Part shown: piece by piece, positions 30,906-42,264 of the stretch
Layout of the letters: each line of letters opens with the position of its first letter
Position numbering within the stretch: position 1 is the stretch's first letter
Assembly: GCA_030035585.1 (NCBI GenBank)
Contig: CM057476.1
Location: 1,203,001-1,267,000, forward strand
Direction: 5' to 3'
From: Dugong dugon
Lineage: Eukaryota; Chordata; Mammalia; Sirenia; Dugongidae
Length of the DNA stretch: 64,000 nucleotides
The notes under the pieces: generated by a model
Told to the model about the DNA's origin: nothing
Seen by the model: the letters and a program-made list of their open reading frames with translations, nothing else
The model's database searches: none
Translations under genes and position numbers: made by a program

Positions 30906-32939
30906 GACAGTGTCTGCAGGACGACAGAGTGAGGTACTGCGTGAACAAGCGGGTCGTTAAGGAGCGACTCTCCTTTCTGTTGTCCCCTGCGCACTGCCTG
31001 GTGTCCTGCGCGGCCACGATTAGCAGTGATCATGTGATGTTGTCCGCCAGTTAGACCCAGGTCTCGGGTCTGGTCGGGGCCTCAGAGCAACTTCCAGTTG
31101 CATCCTCTGTTCACAGGACCGCGTCTAAGCCCAGCAACAGGTGCCCAATTATGCCATCAAGTGAGGCTGGAGGAAAATGTGCCAGAGTCAAGCTTCGTCG
31201 TATATTTCCGTTGAAAATGATTTCACGTCTGTGAAATTAAGTGTTTTGAGTAGATTGCTGGGTTTCTGAGCGGCCAGTGTTGGCTGCCGCATGGTGACTG
31301 TTTCCTCATCACATGGGGAGCTCTGTCGACAATGTCATCATCGGTGGGAGATTTCCTGACCAGTTAATGTCTCTCTGCGTGACGTGGGGGACTCTGACAA
31401 CTTCAACCTCTTTAAAGGGCAGCAGTTTATCTTCTTCAAAAGATGATAAAGTTGAAGACACCTCACTGACTGACCAGCTGCTCTGAGGTGGCATTCCCCC
31501 ACCGTGAGGTGGTTGGTGGTGGGACGTAACCGGGGCGGGGGCACGCAGCATTAAGGTGCAGGTCAGCTGACTGCATAATACGGGCTCTCACTGTGGATCG
31601 GAGCTCGGAGACCACCCCGGTCTGAGTGCATGACCGCCTCTGGGGCCTGGAGGCTGGGCCAGGGCGGTGTGTCCACCCCCTGACAGTGGGGAGGGGCTTC
31701 CCCAAGGTGTGGGGGCACATGTGGGAGAAGATGGGGTGGGGTGGTCAGCACCCCAGGGAACTCCAGCCCTGCCCATCCCCCATGTGAGTATCGAGGCTCC
31801 GAGTGGGTGACTGAACTCAGAGTGGCTGGCAGGGGCAGGCTGCACTGGCAGCTGTGTCTTGCTGACTGAGTCGAGGTGAGAAGCCACATCAGTATTCCAT
31901 GCGTGTGTGAATAAATTAAATTTACAGGCAGGGAGGAGCTGGCTGCATGTGCTTCTGGAGATAATGAAATGACACCTGCCACAGAGGAAAGGGACACAGG
32001 CTCCCGGCCAGAGCAGGGACCTTTTGGCCCAGTCCCTCTGTCCCTGCGTCCTTCTGCCTGGGGGGCGGGGCTCCGAGGGAAGGGTCGGTGGGACAAGGTG
32101 CTGGCTAGGGGGTCTGTGGTCCAGAGGAGGGTTTTTAAGGGCACAAGTTACAATGGGGGCGGATGTCTCACAAGAGCCCACAGGGAGGAAGGGAGAGGCA
32201 GCCTGAGGCCAGCAACAGCACAGGATCCTGGCCCCCAGGGCCAAGGGACACAGAGGGTGACAGGGCTGTAGGAGAGGGGCCGCCCTCAGGAGCAGGGCCT
32301 TGCCCAGGGTGGTGGGGCACGGAAACTGCATGGGGAGATGGCCTGAGAGCACCCCTGGGCGTGCTGTTCTGCCCACTGCCTGGGACTCCATCCTGTAAGC
32401 CCACCCATCCCCACCGTCCCCTAAAACCCTCTGAACTGGGTCTCCTCGCTCTGCCCCGAGGGCTGCAGATGCACTCCTCGGCCCCCCAGGCCCCAAACAG
32501 CAGGCCCAGCATGGAGATGGCCGACCTCCCCCAGGACCCCGTGGTCCCGCTGCCCCGGCCCCTGGCCTCACAGGAGTCCCTCCTGTTGGGGACAAGGAGA
32601 CAAGCCCGCTGCCACACACATGCCTCCCTGTTAGAGGCTGATGAACCTGTGCAGGACGACTGGATCTCAGTAAATTCTCAGTAACTCACCACAGGGAGCT
32701 CAGCGGGGAGGGGAGCCTCCCCATCACAGCCGAGGGGACAAGACCTGACAGACCTCCCAGTGACAGGGGGGAAGCCAGGTCAGAAGGGCAACGTTCCTTT
32801 CTGTCTACATCGCCCAGGGTGTGGCCGGAGAGGACGTGTCCTAAAGGAAGGCTACTGTGCCCTGCTGTCACCCCCAGTGGCTCCCACATCTCAGAACACG
32901 ACCCAAGAAGGCGTCCCCACTTTACTCTCGGCCCTCACT
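30906..32939. other. GC-rich single-copy DNA upstream of the CpG island
   Basis: Carries the longest open frame in the window, 343 codons on the minus strand (31588-32619). It is rich in Pro, Gly, Ala and Ser, lacks domains, and overlaps open frames in other phases (32163-32684, 32168-32617). That is what GC-rich, stop-poor DNA gives. A small imperfect hairpin with arms TTTATC and GATAAA lies near 31428-31450. Not called as a gene. Confidence 0.45.
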
Positions 32940-34620
32940 CCGGGACTTGCCCCCTGGGCCCAGTGCAGGGCCGCTGTACTGGGTCCTGCGGGCCGTAGGC
33001 CCTCCTCCCGACGCCCCACCGCCCTGGGTCCGCTTACCCCGCGCCCACCCGCGCTCTAACGAGGGCCCGCCGCCATGCGCCATCCCGGCCACCTCCCCTG
33101 GCGTTTGTGTCTACTCACCGCAGCGCAGCGCGTGTCCTCAGACCTCTGTGCATGACCTGGCTCCACGGCGGCGCCGGCTCCGGGAGGTCGCCCTCGGCTC
33201 CGTCCCGCTGCTGGCCCAGGGGCCCAGGGCGAAGGCGCCCAGGGAGGAGGGTCGCTCCTGCCTCCCCGCGTTCAGGCCAGAGGCGCTGGCTGCGGTGACC
33301 CCGGGACCCCCGGTCAGGGCGGCCGTGGCCCCAGGACGGCTGAGCCCGGCCTGGGCCGCTCCCACTCGGCTCCCCGGGGCAGCAGCCGGCGGGGCGGGGG
33401 CACCGGGACCCGGGGGGCGCCTCATGGGCGTTTGTGACTGCCCTCGTCGTTTCGGCTTAAGAAAACGAGGGGTCAGCTGTCCCCGCATTTCAGCTCCCTG
33501 CCTCAGCCCCCTCGGAGCCAAAGTCACAGCGCGGAGCGGCCGCCAGCCCCGCACCACCCGCGGACGAGGCCTTGGCAAGGACTCCTCACGTCAGCAAACA
33601 CCCAGTGTGATCAAACGCCACCACCTGGCCCCTCAACGCCCTGTGCAGCTCTTCGTTCAAAACCGGGCCCACGATGGCCTCCCACGGCGCGCTCGGTTAG
33701 CGCGTCTCATGACGCTCGCGCGTGGGCTGCGTTTGTGAGGAGGCTGCTCCTCGTGGCGGGGCCGCAGCGGAACCGCCGCAGCCCCCGTCTGTCCCGCTGT
33801 TCCGGGTGGGCGTTCCTCTTCTCAGGGCGCGCCCCGGCACCCCCTGTCGTGGTCTCTCCCTCCGGTGACCACCACACAGAACCGCGCCGCCCCAGGGCCC
33901 ACCGCGCTGGACCGGGCGTCGCAGCAGCAGGGGAGCCTCTCGGAACGAGGAGGGAGCGAACGCTTGAGAGCCGCCCCTGCGCCCCTGGGCGCCAGCCGCC
34001 GCACATTACTTCAGGGGTGTCTCGGGCGGCCGAGGAAGCCGAGGGTCCCCTGAGTGACGGCCATCTGAGTGCCAGGGCCGAGGCGGGAGCTCCCGGGCCG
34101 GTCCACTTCCGGAGGACGGATGTCCGGTCCCCAGGGCCTGCCAGAGACCCCAGATGTTGCTTCGTGTTGTTTCACGTGTCTCCATGAGGCGAGGCCAGTC
34201 CTGGTCCCACTTGGGCTTTCCGCGCCCCCGGTGCCTCTCCTCCCCTCAGACCCTCTGCCAATCGAGGTAAACCGTCGTCCCACAGGCCCTGGGCGCCTGA
34301 GGGGTGTCTCCTTCCCCCAGTGCCCGACTCCAGCTCACACGGGGTACAGCTGACTAGGCGCCGGGGCCGAGCGGGAGCCGCCCACCGCCCCACACGGAGC
34401 CCCACACAAAGCGGCCCACTGCCTGCCGAGGCCTCCCTCAAGTCCTGGGGGTGTGGGGGACGGCGGTGGGGGTACGGCATGTCTGGTTACGTGGCCGGCC
34501 GCCTCGGAGGGAGGGACAGGGCGGGGCGGGAAGTGACGCACATGGGGCGGAGCCAGCTTAGAATTTGCATTGCAGTGGGCGGAAGTGGCCTCATGCATCG
34601 GGAAGAGAAGTGGTCCTCAC
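32940..34620. promoter_or_regulatory. CpG island, candidate promoter with no assigned gene
   Basis: CpG is dense throughout, for example about 14 CpGs in 33160-33275, far above the surrounding DNA. The right end has promoter-like motifs: a GGGGCGG Sp1-type box near 34548, TGACGCAC (CRE-like) near 34534, and GCGGAAGTGG (ETS/GABP-type) near 34579, with another ETS-like CACTTCCGGA near 34104. No TATA box. Frames of 293 codons (+) and 146 codons (-) follow from GC content. No exon or family was recognised, so direction and transcript are unknown. Confidence 0.7.
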
Positions 34621-35867
34621 ACGAGGGTTAGTAGGGGCGCTACGTGGTGGGGGTTGACCTCTCTGGTGTCATGCCTAGCAGGGCACTGAGAGACGGAGAA
34701 AGGCTAGGCTTCCTGACGCGCTTGAGCCGCTGGCACGCCCGAGGCCAGCTGTACCCCGACATTAACTGAGACAGTATCTGTTTCTTTCATTGAGCCAGTT
34801 TGAGGCGAGATTCTGTCGCTTTTAACCGAAGAGAGTCATGGCAGTGCACTGCCTCAGCGCATCAAAAACTAAAATGTAATGTGAGCTGAGCCCCCGGGGC
34901 AGGCCTCATGAGAACGGAAGGTCTCTCCGGAGCACCAGGGGGACGGAGCCCTCCAGCCAGGCAGCCCCACTCTGGTATCTTCAGCTAAGGAGTTGCCTGC
35001 CTGGAGGGGGTACAGCTTTCCTGCCCTGACCCTTCCTCACGGCTCCAGTGGACACACTGTGTGCACAGGTGAGGTGTCAGCACAGAGGAAGGACTCAGCT
35101 TAACTTTAGAGTCAGGGAAGGCTCTTAGGAGGAGGTGACAATAAGTCAGAGAGTAAGACGGGGCGACCAAATGTGGGAAGGTGTGAGGACAGAAGAGCAT
35201 TGTCTCACAGAGATCCTGGAACATGGCGGACCACAAGTCCCAGAAGCGGCCAGAATGAAGGAGCAAGATGGTAGAGGCAAACCCAACCATGGGCTCTGTG
35301 ACAGCACACCCCAGCCGCTTTGGTGAGAAAATCCATTCCTTTTGTACCATCATTCATGATAAGGTTTGGGGTCATTTGAGTAAGACTTTTTTTAATACTA
35401 AAAAAAAGAAATCCAACTTAGTCCAGTATAAACCCAAATGGAAAGGAATTGGTTGGCTTATATATGTGGATGATTCAAGGGGTGAGGGCATTGGGCCCAG
35501 CTGGATCTAGAGGCTGGCCATGCAGTGGGGGAGTCTCACTCTTTCTCCCCCCTTAGGTTACCAGGCACCATTTCCCCAGTGGTCTCATCGGGCACCCAGC
35601 ACCTTCATGGTCCCACAGTCCTCAGTGCCCATGGTTTCAGAAGGAGAAAACACCTCCTTCCCGAGAGCTCTATCAAAGGCCTTGGAATGACCTGCATTGA
35701 TCCAGTGTGTGGTCATTGTTGAGCTGTTCATGGTGGCCAAGGCAGTGGACCCTTCCCAATGGCCAGGCTTGACTCACTTAATCACCACTAGAGCTCAGAG
35801 ATGAGGTCTCCACCTCAAATGAATGGGCTGAGAGTGGGGATGTGTGGTCCTTAAGGGGGGGCTGGCA
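34621..35867. other. Flank of the CpG island, with an LTR-like fragment
   Basis: If the island fires rightward, a first exon or intron should lie here, but none is recognisable. Bases 34765-34850 (CTTTCATTGAGCCAGTTTGA, then GATTCTGTCGCTTTTAACCG) resemble the terminus of an old LTR-type repeat also seen at about 51598-51690. An AT-rich patch at 35380-35420 is unremarkable. Confidence 0.45.
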
Positions 35868-36230
35868 GGTGCACATGCACACATATCCATTACAGAGGGA
35901 GCGAAAGACACACCTACGTTGCTCACTCATACATAACACACATGCATGCACGGAAGCACACATACGCGTACACATATGCTTACACAGGCTTGCACTCACG
36001 TAAACGTACACATGCACAGTCTGTGCTTACGCACACATATGCATGCGCACACATACAAAAAATGCATACATACGTGTGCATTAATGCACATATATGCATA
36101 AACACTCATGGGAGAATGCACACATATGCATACACATGTACACACACGTGCACAATATACACATACACGAGCATGTGTTCACGCACACATGTAAGCACAC
36201 GTATGTGCAGATGCACACGTACATAAGCTC
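35868..36230. repeat. CA-rich degenerate microsatellite
   Basis: About 360 bp of alternating purine-pyrimidine sequence in CACACATATGCATAC-like units. Degenerate rather than pure (CA)n. Such sequence can adopt left-handed DNA and is usually unstable in length. The cysteine- or histidine-rich open frames through it (35942-36226 and 36081-36395) are repeat products. Confidence 0.95.
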
Positions 36231-37070
36231 TGGGGTCTCACAGACCCAGGAAGGTTCTGCAGGGAATGGTACACACAGAAACTCCTGCACACAAGACCAT
36301 GATGGCTCTGTGGGACATGGTCGCTCAGCACCGTGGCCGTGTGTGGTTTTCCCCCCCGCATCCTTCACTTCTTCCATGAAAACCTTGCCATCCATCTGGG
36401 GGTCTGCTCCCCACTGTCATCCCTGTGGGCTGGGTGGGACCCGTGCCTGACCAATGTGTGATGAGGTGACCGGGTCCCCTAAGGGACACACACATCACAG
36501 CCACAGCCTCAGGGTGTGGTATGTGACCTGGCCTGGACTAATCAGAGTGGCCGTCAGGACAGGGTGAAGCTGGTGGAGAAGCCATGCCCTGTCATATGGG
36601 GTGGAGGGCTGATGTGGTCGCAGCCGAGGAGGCCCTGGGGCAGCCAGGGGACACCACATGGCCCTGAGTGACACTCACAGAGGAGGGTGAAGTGAAGGGT
36701 CAGACAGGAAACCACTTCCTGATGTGACTTCAGCCACACCTGAGACCAGGTAAAAATGTGGTCAATTCTTGGTGATGGGAGCCAGCAGACTTCCTTCAAC
36801 ATGCTGAGACTTTCATAGAAGCCGTGACACACTCAGCTGGTACACTCACCACTATTGACCGTTTCCTGCCTGGCCACAAAAGGTAACGTCATGGGGGCTG
36901 CCGTCCCCTCTCTCGTGAGAGGACTCCGCCTGTGATCAAGGAGAGAAACGGGTATGGGGGAGGCAGCTGCTGTGAAATCTCCCTCCCGAAATGCCCCTGC
37001 TTCCCTGCGTGACCGGGACATGTGCACCGGACCAGACCCCTGGGAGGACGGAGTGACAGAGGAAGTCTTG
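36231..37070. other. Single-copy DNA, no gene recognised
   Basis: Mixed composition. Bases 36520-36560 (GACCTGGCCTGGACTAATCA) hint at an old interspersed LTR, not resolved. No exon or motif called. Confidence 0.35.
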
Positions 37071-37345
37071 GTTCATCGGTAGGATTCTCACCTTCCATGA
37101 GGGAGACCTGGATTTGAGTCCCAGCCACTACACCTCGTGCACAGCACCATCCATCTGTTGGTGGAGTTTTAGAGCTGCTGTGATGCTGAACAGGCTTCAA
37201 TGGAACTTTCAGACTAAAATGGAGTAGGAAGAAAGGCCTGGAGATCTACTTCCAAAAATTCAGTCATTGAAAACTCTATGGATCACAATGGTCTGACCTC
37301 ATTGTACATGGGGTCGCCTTGAGCCAGGGTCCGAATGGATGATAC
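37071..37345 (+). mobile_element. AfroSINE with tRNA-Gly-derived head
   Basis: The head TCATCGGTAGGATTCTCACC, TTCCATGAGGGAGACCTGGA and TTTGAGTCCCAGCCACTACA is clearly derived from tRNA-Gly(GCC), with the anticodon region and a decayed B-box. The body has GATGCTGAACAGGCTTCAAT, CTTTCAGACTAAAATGGAGT and GGCCTGGAGATCTACTTCCA. The tail, GGGGTCGCCTTGAGCC...GATACTGAACAACAGG, is the RTE1-like end. It is a SINE copy, not a working tRNA gene: the arms are mutated and the element continues 200 bases. Confidence 0.9.
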
Positions 37346-38689
37346 TGAACAACAGGTCTGAGGGTCCTGTGTCCTCATCCTCAGCCACCCCCTCAGGTGG
37401 GACATACTTCTCTCCCGCACCAGTGGACTAGCTGTCAGTCGACCTGGGTTTTCATATCTGCTCACAGACTCTGGGGCGGCTGAATTTCTAGAATCCAGAC
37501 TGCTGACCCTGGACTGAGAAAATCAATGTCAGAGTCTAGATGAGGAGAAAGCCACTTGGTGTCAAAGCTGGTTACGTCTCTCTCCAAGTGGAGCTGAAAT
37601 AGTCAACAGTCCCGCCTGGCGTCCATCCCCAGGGACCCTACAGCTCTGGGAAGGCAGCCCCAGCCCTCAGGCTCACCTTCTGGACAACAAGGTCCAGTCA
37701 CTCAGTCTCTGAGGCTGCGTGTCAACCTTTTTTCACAGCTGTAAAAAGCCTGAAGATTTTTTTCATAATTATTGCTTTTGAAATTATATGGACAATAGTA
37801 ACTCTTTAAATTTACCTTTCACGATTTTTCTGCAATCCACATGCATACATAGGAATTCTTGTGAAGTGAGAAAATCTCACCAGCAGATTCTTTCCAAATG
37901 CAGTGTAAAATTAGGAGCACTAAATTTAATAGTTAATGGAGCTGCCATTTTATCTGTTTGTAGACACTGAGATAACCATTCCTTAATTTTGATTTTGCAG
38001 TTTCTGCTTTATGTTTCTTGGCTAATATCTTTATTTTGGGTGCCACATATTTTTGGAGAGCCCCGAAACCTTGGCAGAATCCGGGCCATGTCGGCCCCAG
38101 CCCAGTGGACAAGTGGCCCTTCACCTCGGCCCACGTTCAGTTGGTTTCCACCCTGGAGATGTCTTCCTCCAGCGTCCACGCACCTGGGTCCAGGTGGCTC
38201 GCGCCCAGGGATGTGGTTATAGGGACTGTTTGGTCTCCAGGATGTCCTTCAAACCCAAGGAGATGGGGACTTAGGGGGATGTCTGGATTCCGAGGAGAAA
38301 CAGCTTGTGAGCCGAAAGCGTTCCCAATAGACTGTGGAGTCGAGCGGCACGAGTGGAGTGTGCGTTTGTGTAAATATACGTGCACACCCACATACACACA
38401 CAGCTTCCCCCAGTGCGCTCCCAAACTGTAGCATACTTAGATTCATTTGTTATACTCTGTGGGCCTTTCTCTTTCAATGAAAAATACATCCTAAAGATGC
38501 CCCAAACTTGTCTGTAAACCACATCTCAACATTTTCCCAGGCCACGTTGGTTTCCTATAAATAGACGTTCACTGCGTGGGTGCCACTGTGCGCGTGCCGC
38601 GCTGTCTGTAGTGCCTGCCGGGTGTCCGTCAGAACAGTGTGCAATCAGTATCCGTCCGCTCCCTCGGCATTAATCATTTCCACTGTCTC
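37346..38689. other. Single-copy DNA, no gene recognised
   Basis: AT-rich at 37720-38060, GC-moderate after. A short CA-rich stretch lies at about 38365-38405. No recognisable exon; the 137-codon + frame (38018-38431) has no family. Confidence 0.4.
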
Positions 38690-38805
38690 CGGTAATTCCT
38701 GCCGTTACAAACAATGCTGCTCCGAACATAAATCTCTACACAGACCTCTGATCACCGCTCCGGGATGAGTTTCTGGAGGGAAGTGCTGGGTGAAGACATT
38801 TTAAC
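38690..38805 (-). mobile_element. Eroded L1M 3' UTR fragment
   Basis: GTTACAAACAATGCTGCTCC followed by GAACATAAATCTCTACACAG and TGAGTTTCTGGAGGGAAGTG follows the inverted L1M pattern 'TTACAAACAATGCTGC...GAAGTGGAATTGCTGGGT'. Strongly diverged. Confidence 0.6.
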
Positions 38806-39700
38806 TATAAAAGCTGCTTCAAGCCCATCTCAAGAGGCTGAGTCAGGGCTGCTCCGCGTTGGCGGGGTGTGGGGGGGGGGTGGCAGGAGGGGCTGAGGAG
38901 GGGCGGGGTCCACACATCAAGTGTCCAGGGGTACCTGGACCAGGTGCCTTTCTTAGAGTGCTGTGGGGGGAAAGGGGACCCCCAGGGCAGAATCTACTGT
39001 GGGTGACACAGAAGGGGTGAGCTGGGGAGGGAAACCACCCATCCCCCATGGTACCAACGTGTGCCTTATCTCATCACCCCTGCTACCCTGATCTGTGCAC
39101 ACTGCGCCATGGGAAGTCAGGTGACATGTGAGACACAGGACAGTTCAGGGTCCCAGGCAGAGGCGGCTGTGGCCCCTCCTCCCTGCCAGTCCCCATTCCT
39201 ACCCCTCTGCATCCCAGGTCCCTTCTTCACCTCCAACACCCTCTAAGGGCCTCCGTGTCCTCAGCACCAAATTTCACCACTTTTCAAACAATGACTGCAC
39301 CCCCTCCACCTGCATCTTCCCGAGCCCCGTTTACATGAGTTTCGTGTGAAGTGCTGCACCTCGGGATAAGGGAGGATTTACAGTGCAGAGCTCGGTGTGG
39401 CTGGACGTGTTTTCATTCTCGCTTCACTGTGTCCACATCCTGGCTAGGTGACAGCGGCACTGACTTCTGGGGAGGGTGGAGCTGAGACCTGCACCTTCCT
39501 TCTATCTGGACGCATCCCACCATTGTTCCAGGGGTGAGGGGGAGAGGAGGACACAGCATGGATGCAGCAGAAGCTACGTGGAGGCTTTGTGGCCTGACAG
39601 GCGGTGGGGCTGTCTGAAGCCTGACCCCCATGCTCACACTACAGGCTGGTTTTCCAATCGGAGCTCTCAGAGGGCTGACCACTGGGTGCAATCCTCCCCA
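38806..39700. other. Single-copy DNA with a G-run
   Basis: A GGGGTGTGGGGGGGGGGTGG-type G-run near 38863-38885 is a G4 candidate. Nothing else recognised. The 177-codon minus frame at 39413-39946 overlaps the 75-bp duplication that follows and is not domain-like. Confidence 0.4.
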
Positions 39701-39850
39701 AATCCACACCCCTCTGAAGGCAGGCACGGAGTGTGTGGCCTTGGCAGATCTAGCATTAGAGAGGATTCTTGGGTAAATCCACACCCCTGTGAGGGCAGGC
39801 ACAGAGCATGTGGCGTTGGCAGATTTAGCGTTAGAGAAGATTCTTGGGTA
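39701..39850. repeat. 75-bp tandem duplication
   Basis: Two adjacent 75-bp units at 39701-39775 and 39776-39850 share AATCCACACCCCT, GGCAGGCAC(G/A)GAG, TTGGCAGAT(C/T)TAGC(A/G)TTAGAGA and ATTCTTGGGTAAA. They differ at under 10 positions. Confidence 0.95.
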
Positions 39851-40029
39851 AATTGGGAGCCTGAGTCTCTTCTCTTGGCTTCTGAGCTTCAGTGGAGCTG
39901 TAGGAGGAGACGGCTCATTCCTGTTTCTGTTTGGAGTTGAGGCCAATCATGTCCTGCATAACACCCCAGGATCACCAGCAGAGCGGATGCACGCAAGGAG
40001 GTGTGTGCTTTTTCTGCTTCTATTGACAA

Positions 40030-40425
40030 AGTCATGTATTGTTACTTGTTCTCTTACTGTGGTGTATTGAGTTGTCTGGTTTTCTAATGTCAGCACAACC
40101 TGGCATTAGAATAGCCTACCTTGGCCATGGTGCCTTGCTGGGTTCCATTTGTGAATATCTTGTTGATGATTTTTGCATGTACATTCATGGACACATTATT
40201 TTTCTTCCTTGTCAAGGTTTGGTGTCAAGGTTATGCAGCGTCATAATACTTTCTGGAAGAGTTTGTACAACATAGTTTGGAAGAATTTAAATTTTTGAAC
40301 CCATTTAGGACTTTTAAGGTCTTTGGAGGAAGGTTTCTAATTATAGATCCTATTTCTCCTATAGCTATGACTATACAGATTTTCTATTTCTTTTTGTGTC
40401 AGTTTTGGTAGACTTGTTTTCCCCT
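40030..40425 (-). mobile_element. L1 ORF2 fragment, antisense
   Basis: Inverted L1 ORF2 signatures: GATGATTTTTGCATGTACAT, AAGGTTTGGTGTCAAGGTTA, ATAATACTTTCTGGAAGAGT and CAGATTTTCTATTTCTTTTT. Frames are broken. It resembles the same ORF2 region as the block at 43945-45600. Confidence 0.8.
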
Positions 40426-40879
40426 TGAGGAGAAACACGACACAGAGTGTCAGGCTCAGAAAAGAAAGGAAGTTTTCTTCCTTTCTCATATCTGGGCTCC
40501 TCAGGGCCTAGCTGCCTTGGCAATGCCTTCAAGCAGATTTTTTTTTTTTTTTTTTTTTTAGCTTAATGAGCTTTTCAAATTGTTGTCAGTACTATAGGTT
40601 TGTGTGCTATTTGGTGGTCTCCCATTGCCACCAAAGAAGTACTTCTTTTAGTTGTCCAAGCAACATATGAATAAATCTTCCTCATGTAAAAACCAAATAT
40701 TACAGAGAAACCCCAAATCCCTTTGGCTCACCCTCTTCCTATTCTCTGGCTGACCTCCGAAGTTAAGTACTCCTAGTTGTTTGGTGTCTGCCGTCTGGCA
40801 TGTTTTTCTGTGCATTTACCTGCATTGGTACTTCCATAGGAAATATTTACAATGGACAGGTCACAAATCTCAGCCCAGC
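40426..40879. other. AT-rich DNA with a T-run
   Basis: A 22-base T-run at about 40538-40559 looks like the inverted poly(A) of a minus-strand retrotransposed sequence. The 300 bases to its right could be that copy, but no source gene or L1 family was recognised. Confidence 0.4.
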
Positions 40880-41070
40880 AGAGCTGGGCTCATATCCAGG
40901 CTTGACCTCTTTTATCTGAGTGATTTTGTGGGGGGAGTTATGTAGTCGCCCCTTCCTCAGTCTTCCCATGTATAAAATGGGGATAATATTCTACAGGGTG
41001 GTTGAGGGGATTGAATGTGTGAACAAAGATAAAGCCCTTAGGCAATGGGGCCAGAAAGTCAGGGTTCAAT
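40880..41070 (+). mobile_element. MIR SINE
   Basis: MIR order on the + strand: CTGGGCTCATATCCAGGCTT, TCAGTCTTCCCATGTATAAA, ATGGGGATAATATTCTACAG, GTTGAGGGGATTGAATGTGT and AAAGCCCTTAGGCAATGGGG. Well preserved for this age class. Confidence 0.85.
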
Positions 41071-41194
41071 AAGGGGCTGTTTTCCCCGTCAAGAATCCTG
41101 CCCCGCTGCACACATCTGTCTGCGGCGTCCTTTCTGTTCTCTCTCAACAACACACCTGGGAGAGCGTCCCACGGCAATCCACAGATCAGCTAGA

Positions 41195-41335
41195 TGCTTT
41201 AAATGGCTACGTCACTCCATAGTGTGATCGCACCACAGGTCAGTACTGGCTATTTCCTAATGAACAGACACACTGGCTGTTTCATACGTTTCTCTTGTAC
41301 AAACATGGACGCAGTGTGCATCCTAATGCCACCTT
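41195..41335 (-). mobile_element. L1M 3' UTR fragment, eroded
   Basis: CTCCATAGTGTGATCGCACC followed by CTATTTCCTAATGAACAGAC and a CTTGTACAAACATGGAC stretch follows the inverted L1M UTR. Diverged and short. Confidence 0.55.
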
Positions 41336-42262
41336 TTTATGTGTTTTATTTCCCATCACAGCACACGAGCAGGCAGGCCTTCCCCCACCTGGTGTGCAGA
41401 GCGTGTCTGGGGAAACCGAGGCACATCGCTCTTCCCGTTGGGGCAGCCCCAAGCTGCAGGTTGCCTTCCGCAGCGGGGCCTGCTCAGAGCAGCTGCGGGG
41501 GAGGAAGAGAGGCTGCCGGGGAAGAACAGCATTTCTCGAGCTCCTGCTGTCTCCAGGGAGAAGGCGGCCCTTCTTTTCAGCCATACTCGGCCTGTTTATT
41601 TGGAACACCGCAGAAGGGATTGTTGTGAATTTTGTGTCAGCATAATCACGTGCTGCTTCTGAGAGCAAAAGCAAACCGAGAGCAATTGCTGTTTATGTAT
41701 GCGCGGGAAAACAGCAAAAGTGGAAGGCAATTTCTGTCCTTGCTGGCAGGGTGGAGCGGGGTTGCTCAGAGCAACCTCTCACACTGGAGCCGAGGGGCAG
41801 GGGCGGGGGACACAGAGAGACGCCTGTGAGGACGGCCTCAGATCCAGCCGGCTCTGCACGCATGGGCATTGATTCTCGCAGCTCAGCTCCTCTGCTGTGG
41901 GCAGACCGCAGACTGAAAACACATAAAGAGTGGGATGAGAAGGGGAGGAAGAGAAGATCCTGGCATCCCTCGTGGGCCTGGCTCTGCAGGGCGGCCTGTG
42001 ATTGCTGGGCGCTGTGGTGGGAGGAGTTTGTTCCAGCTGAACCCAGTCTCATCCTCCACATCTGGGATCCCTTTGACCCCCCACGCTGACTTTTCAGTCC
42101 CCAGCCTCCCTCACCCCCGAGCAGATCCCTCAGGCATCTGGCCACACCACCCGTGTCCCTGAGGGTTCCTCTTGTCCACCTTGCCCCCTGTGATCAGGAG
42201 GAGCTGATCTGGCTCCTGGTCCAGGAGTGGCCTGTGGTTGGATCCCAGGCTAATTGCACACT
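41336..42262. other. GC-rich single-copy DNA
   Basis: Contains the RFX-like palindrome listed separately. Frames of 107-150 codons on both strands overlap one another and show no domain. Confidence 0.4.
41760..41776. promoter_or_regulatory. RFX-type 17-bp perfect palindrome
   Basis: GGTTGCTCAGAGCAACC is a perfect inverted repeat around the A at 41768. The half-sites GTTGCT and AGCAAC with a 3-base spacer fit the RFX pattern GTNRCN(0-3)RGYAAC loosely. Surrounding DNA is GC-rich without an identified gene. Confidence 0.35.
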
Positions 42263-42264
42263 AA

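Noticed and set aside
31588-32619. 343-codon minus-strand frame as a gene
   Set aside because: No domain, low-complexity composition, overlapping open frames in other phases and GC-rich context explain it. Kept only as a finding for testing.
32857-33738. 293-codon + frame inside the CpG island
   Set aside because: Arg/Pro/Ala-rich translation of CpG-rich DNA with open frames on both strands; no domain.
35868-36230. Telomeric or centromeric satellite
   Set aside because: Degenerate CA-rich microsatellite; no TTAGGG arrays or long satellite units were seen anywhere in the window.
37071-37140. Functional tRNA-Gly gene
   Set aside because: The tRNA-like part has mutated arms and boxes, and continues directly into an AfroSINE body.
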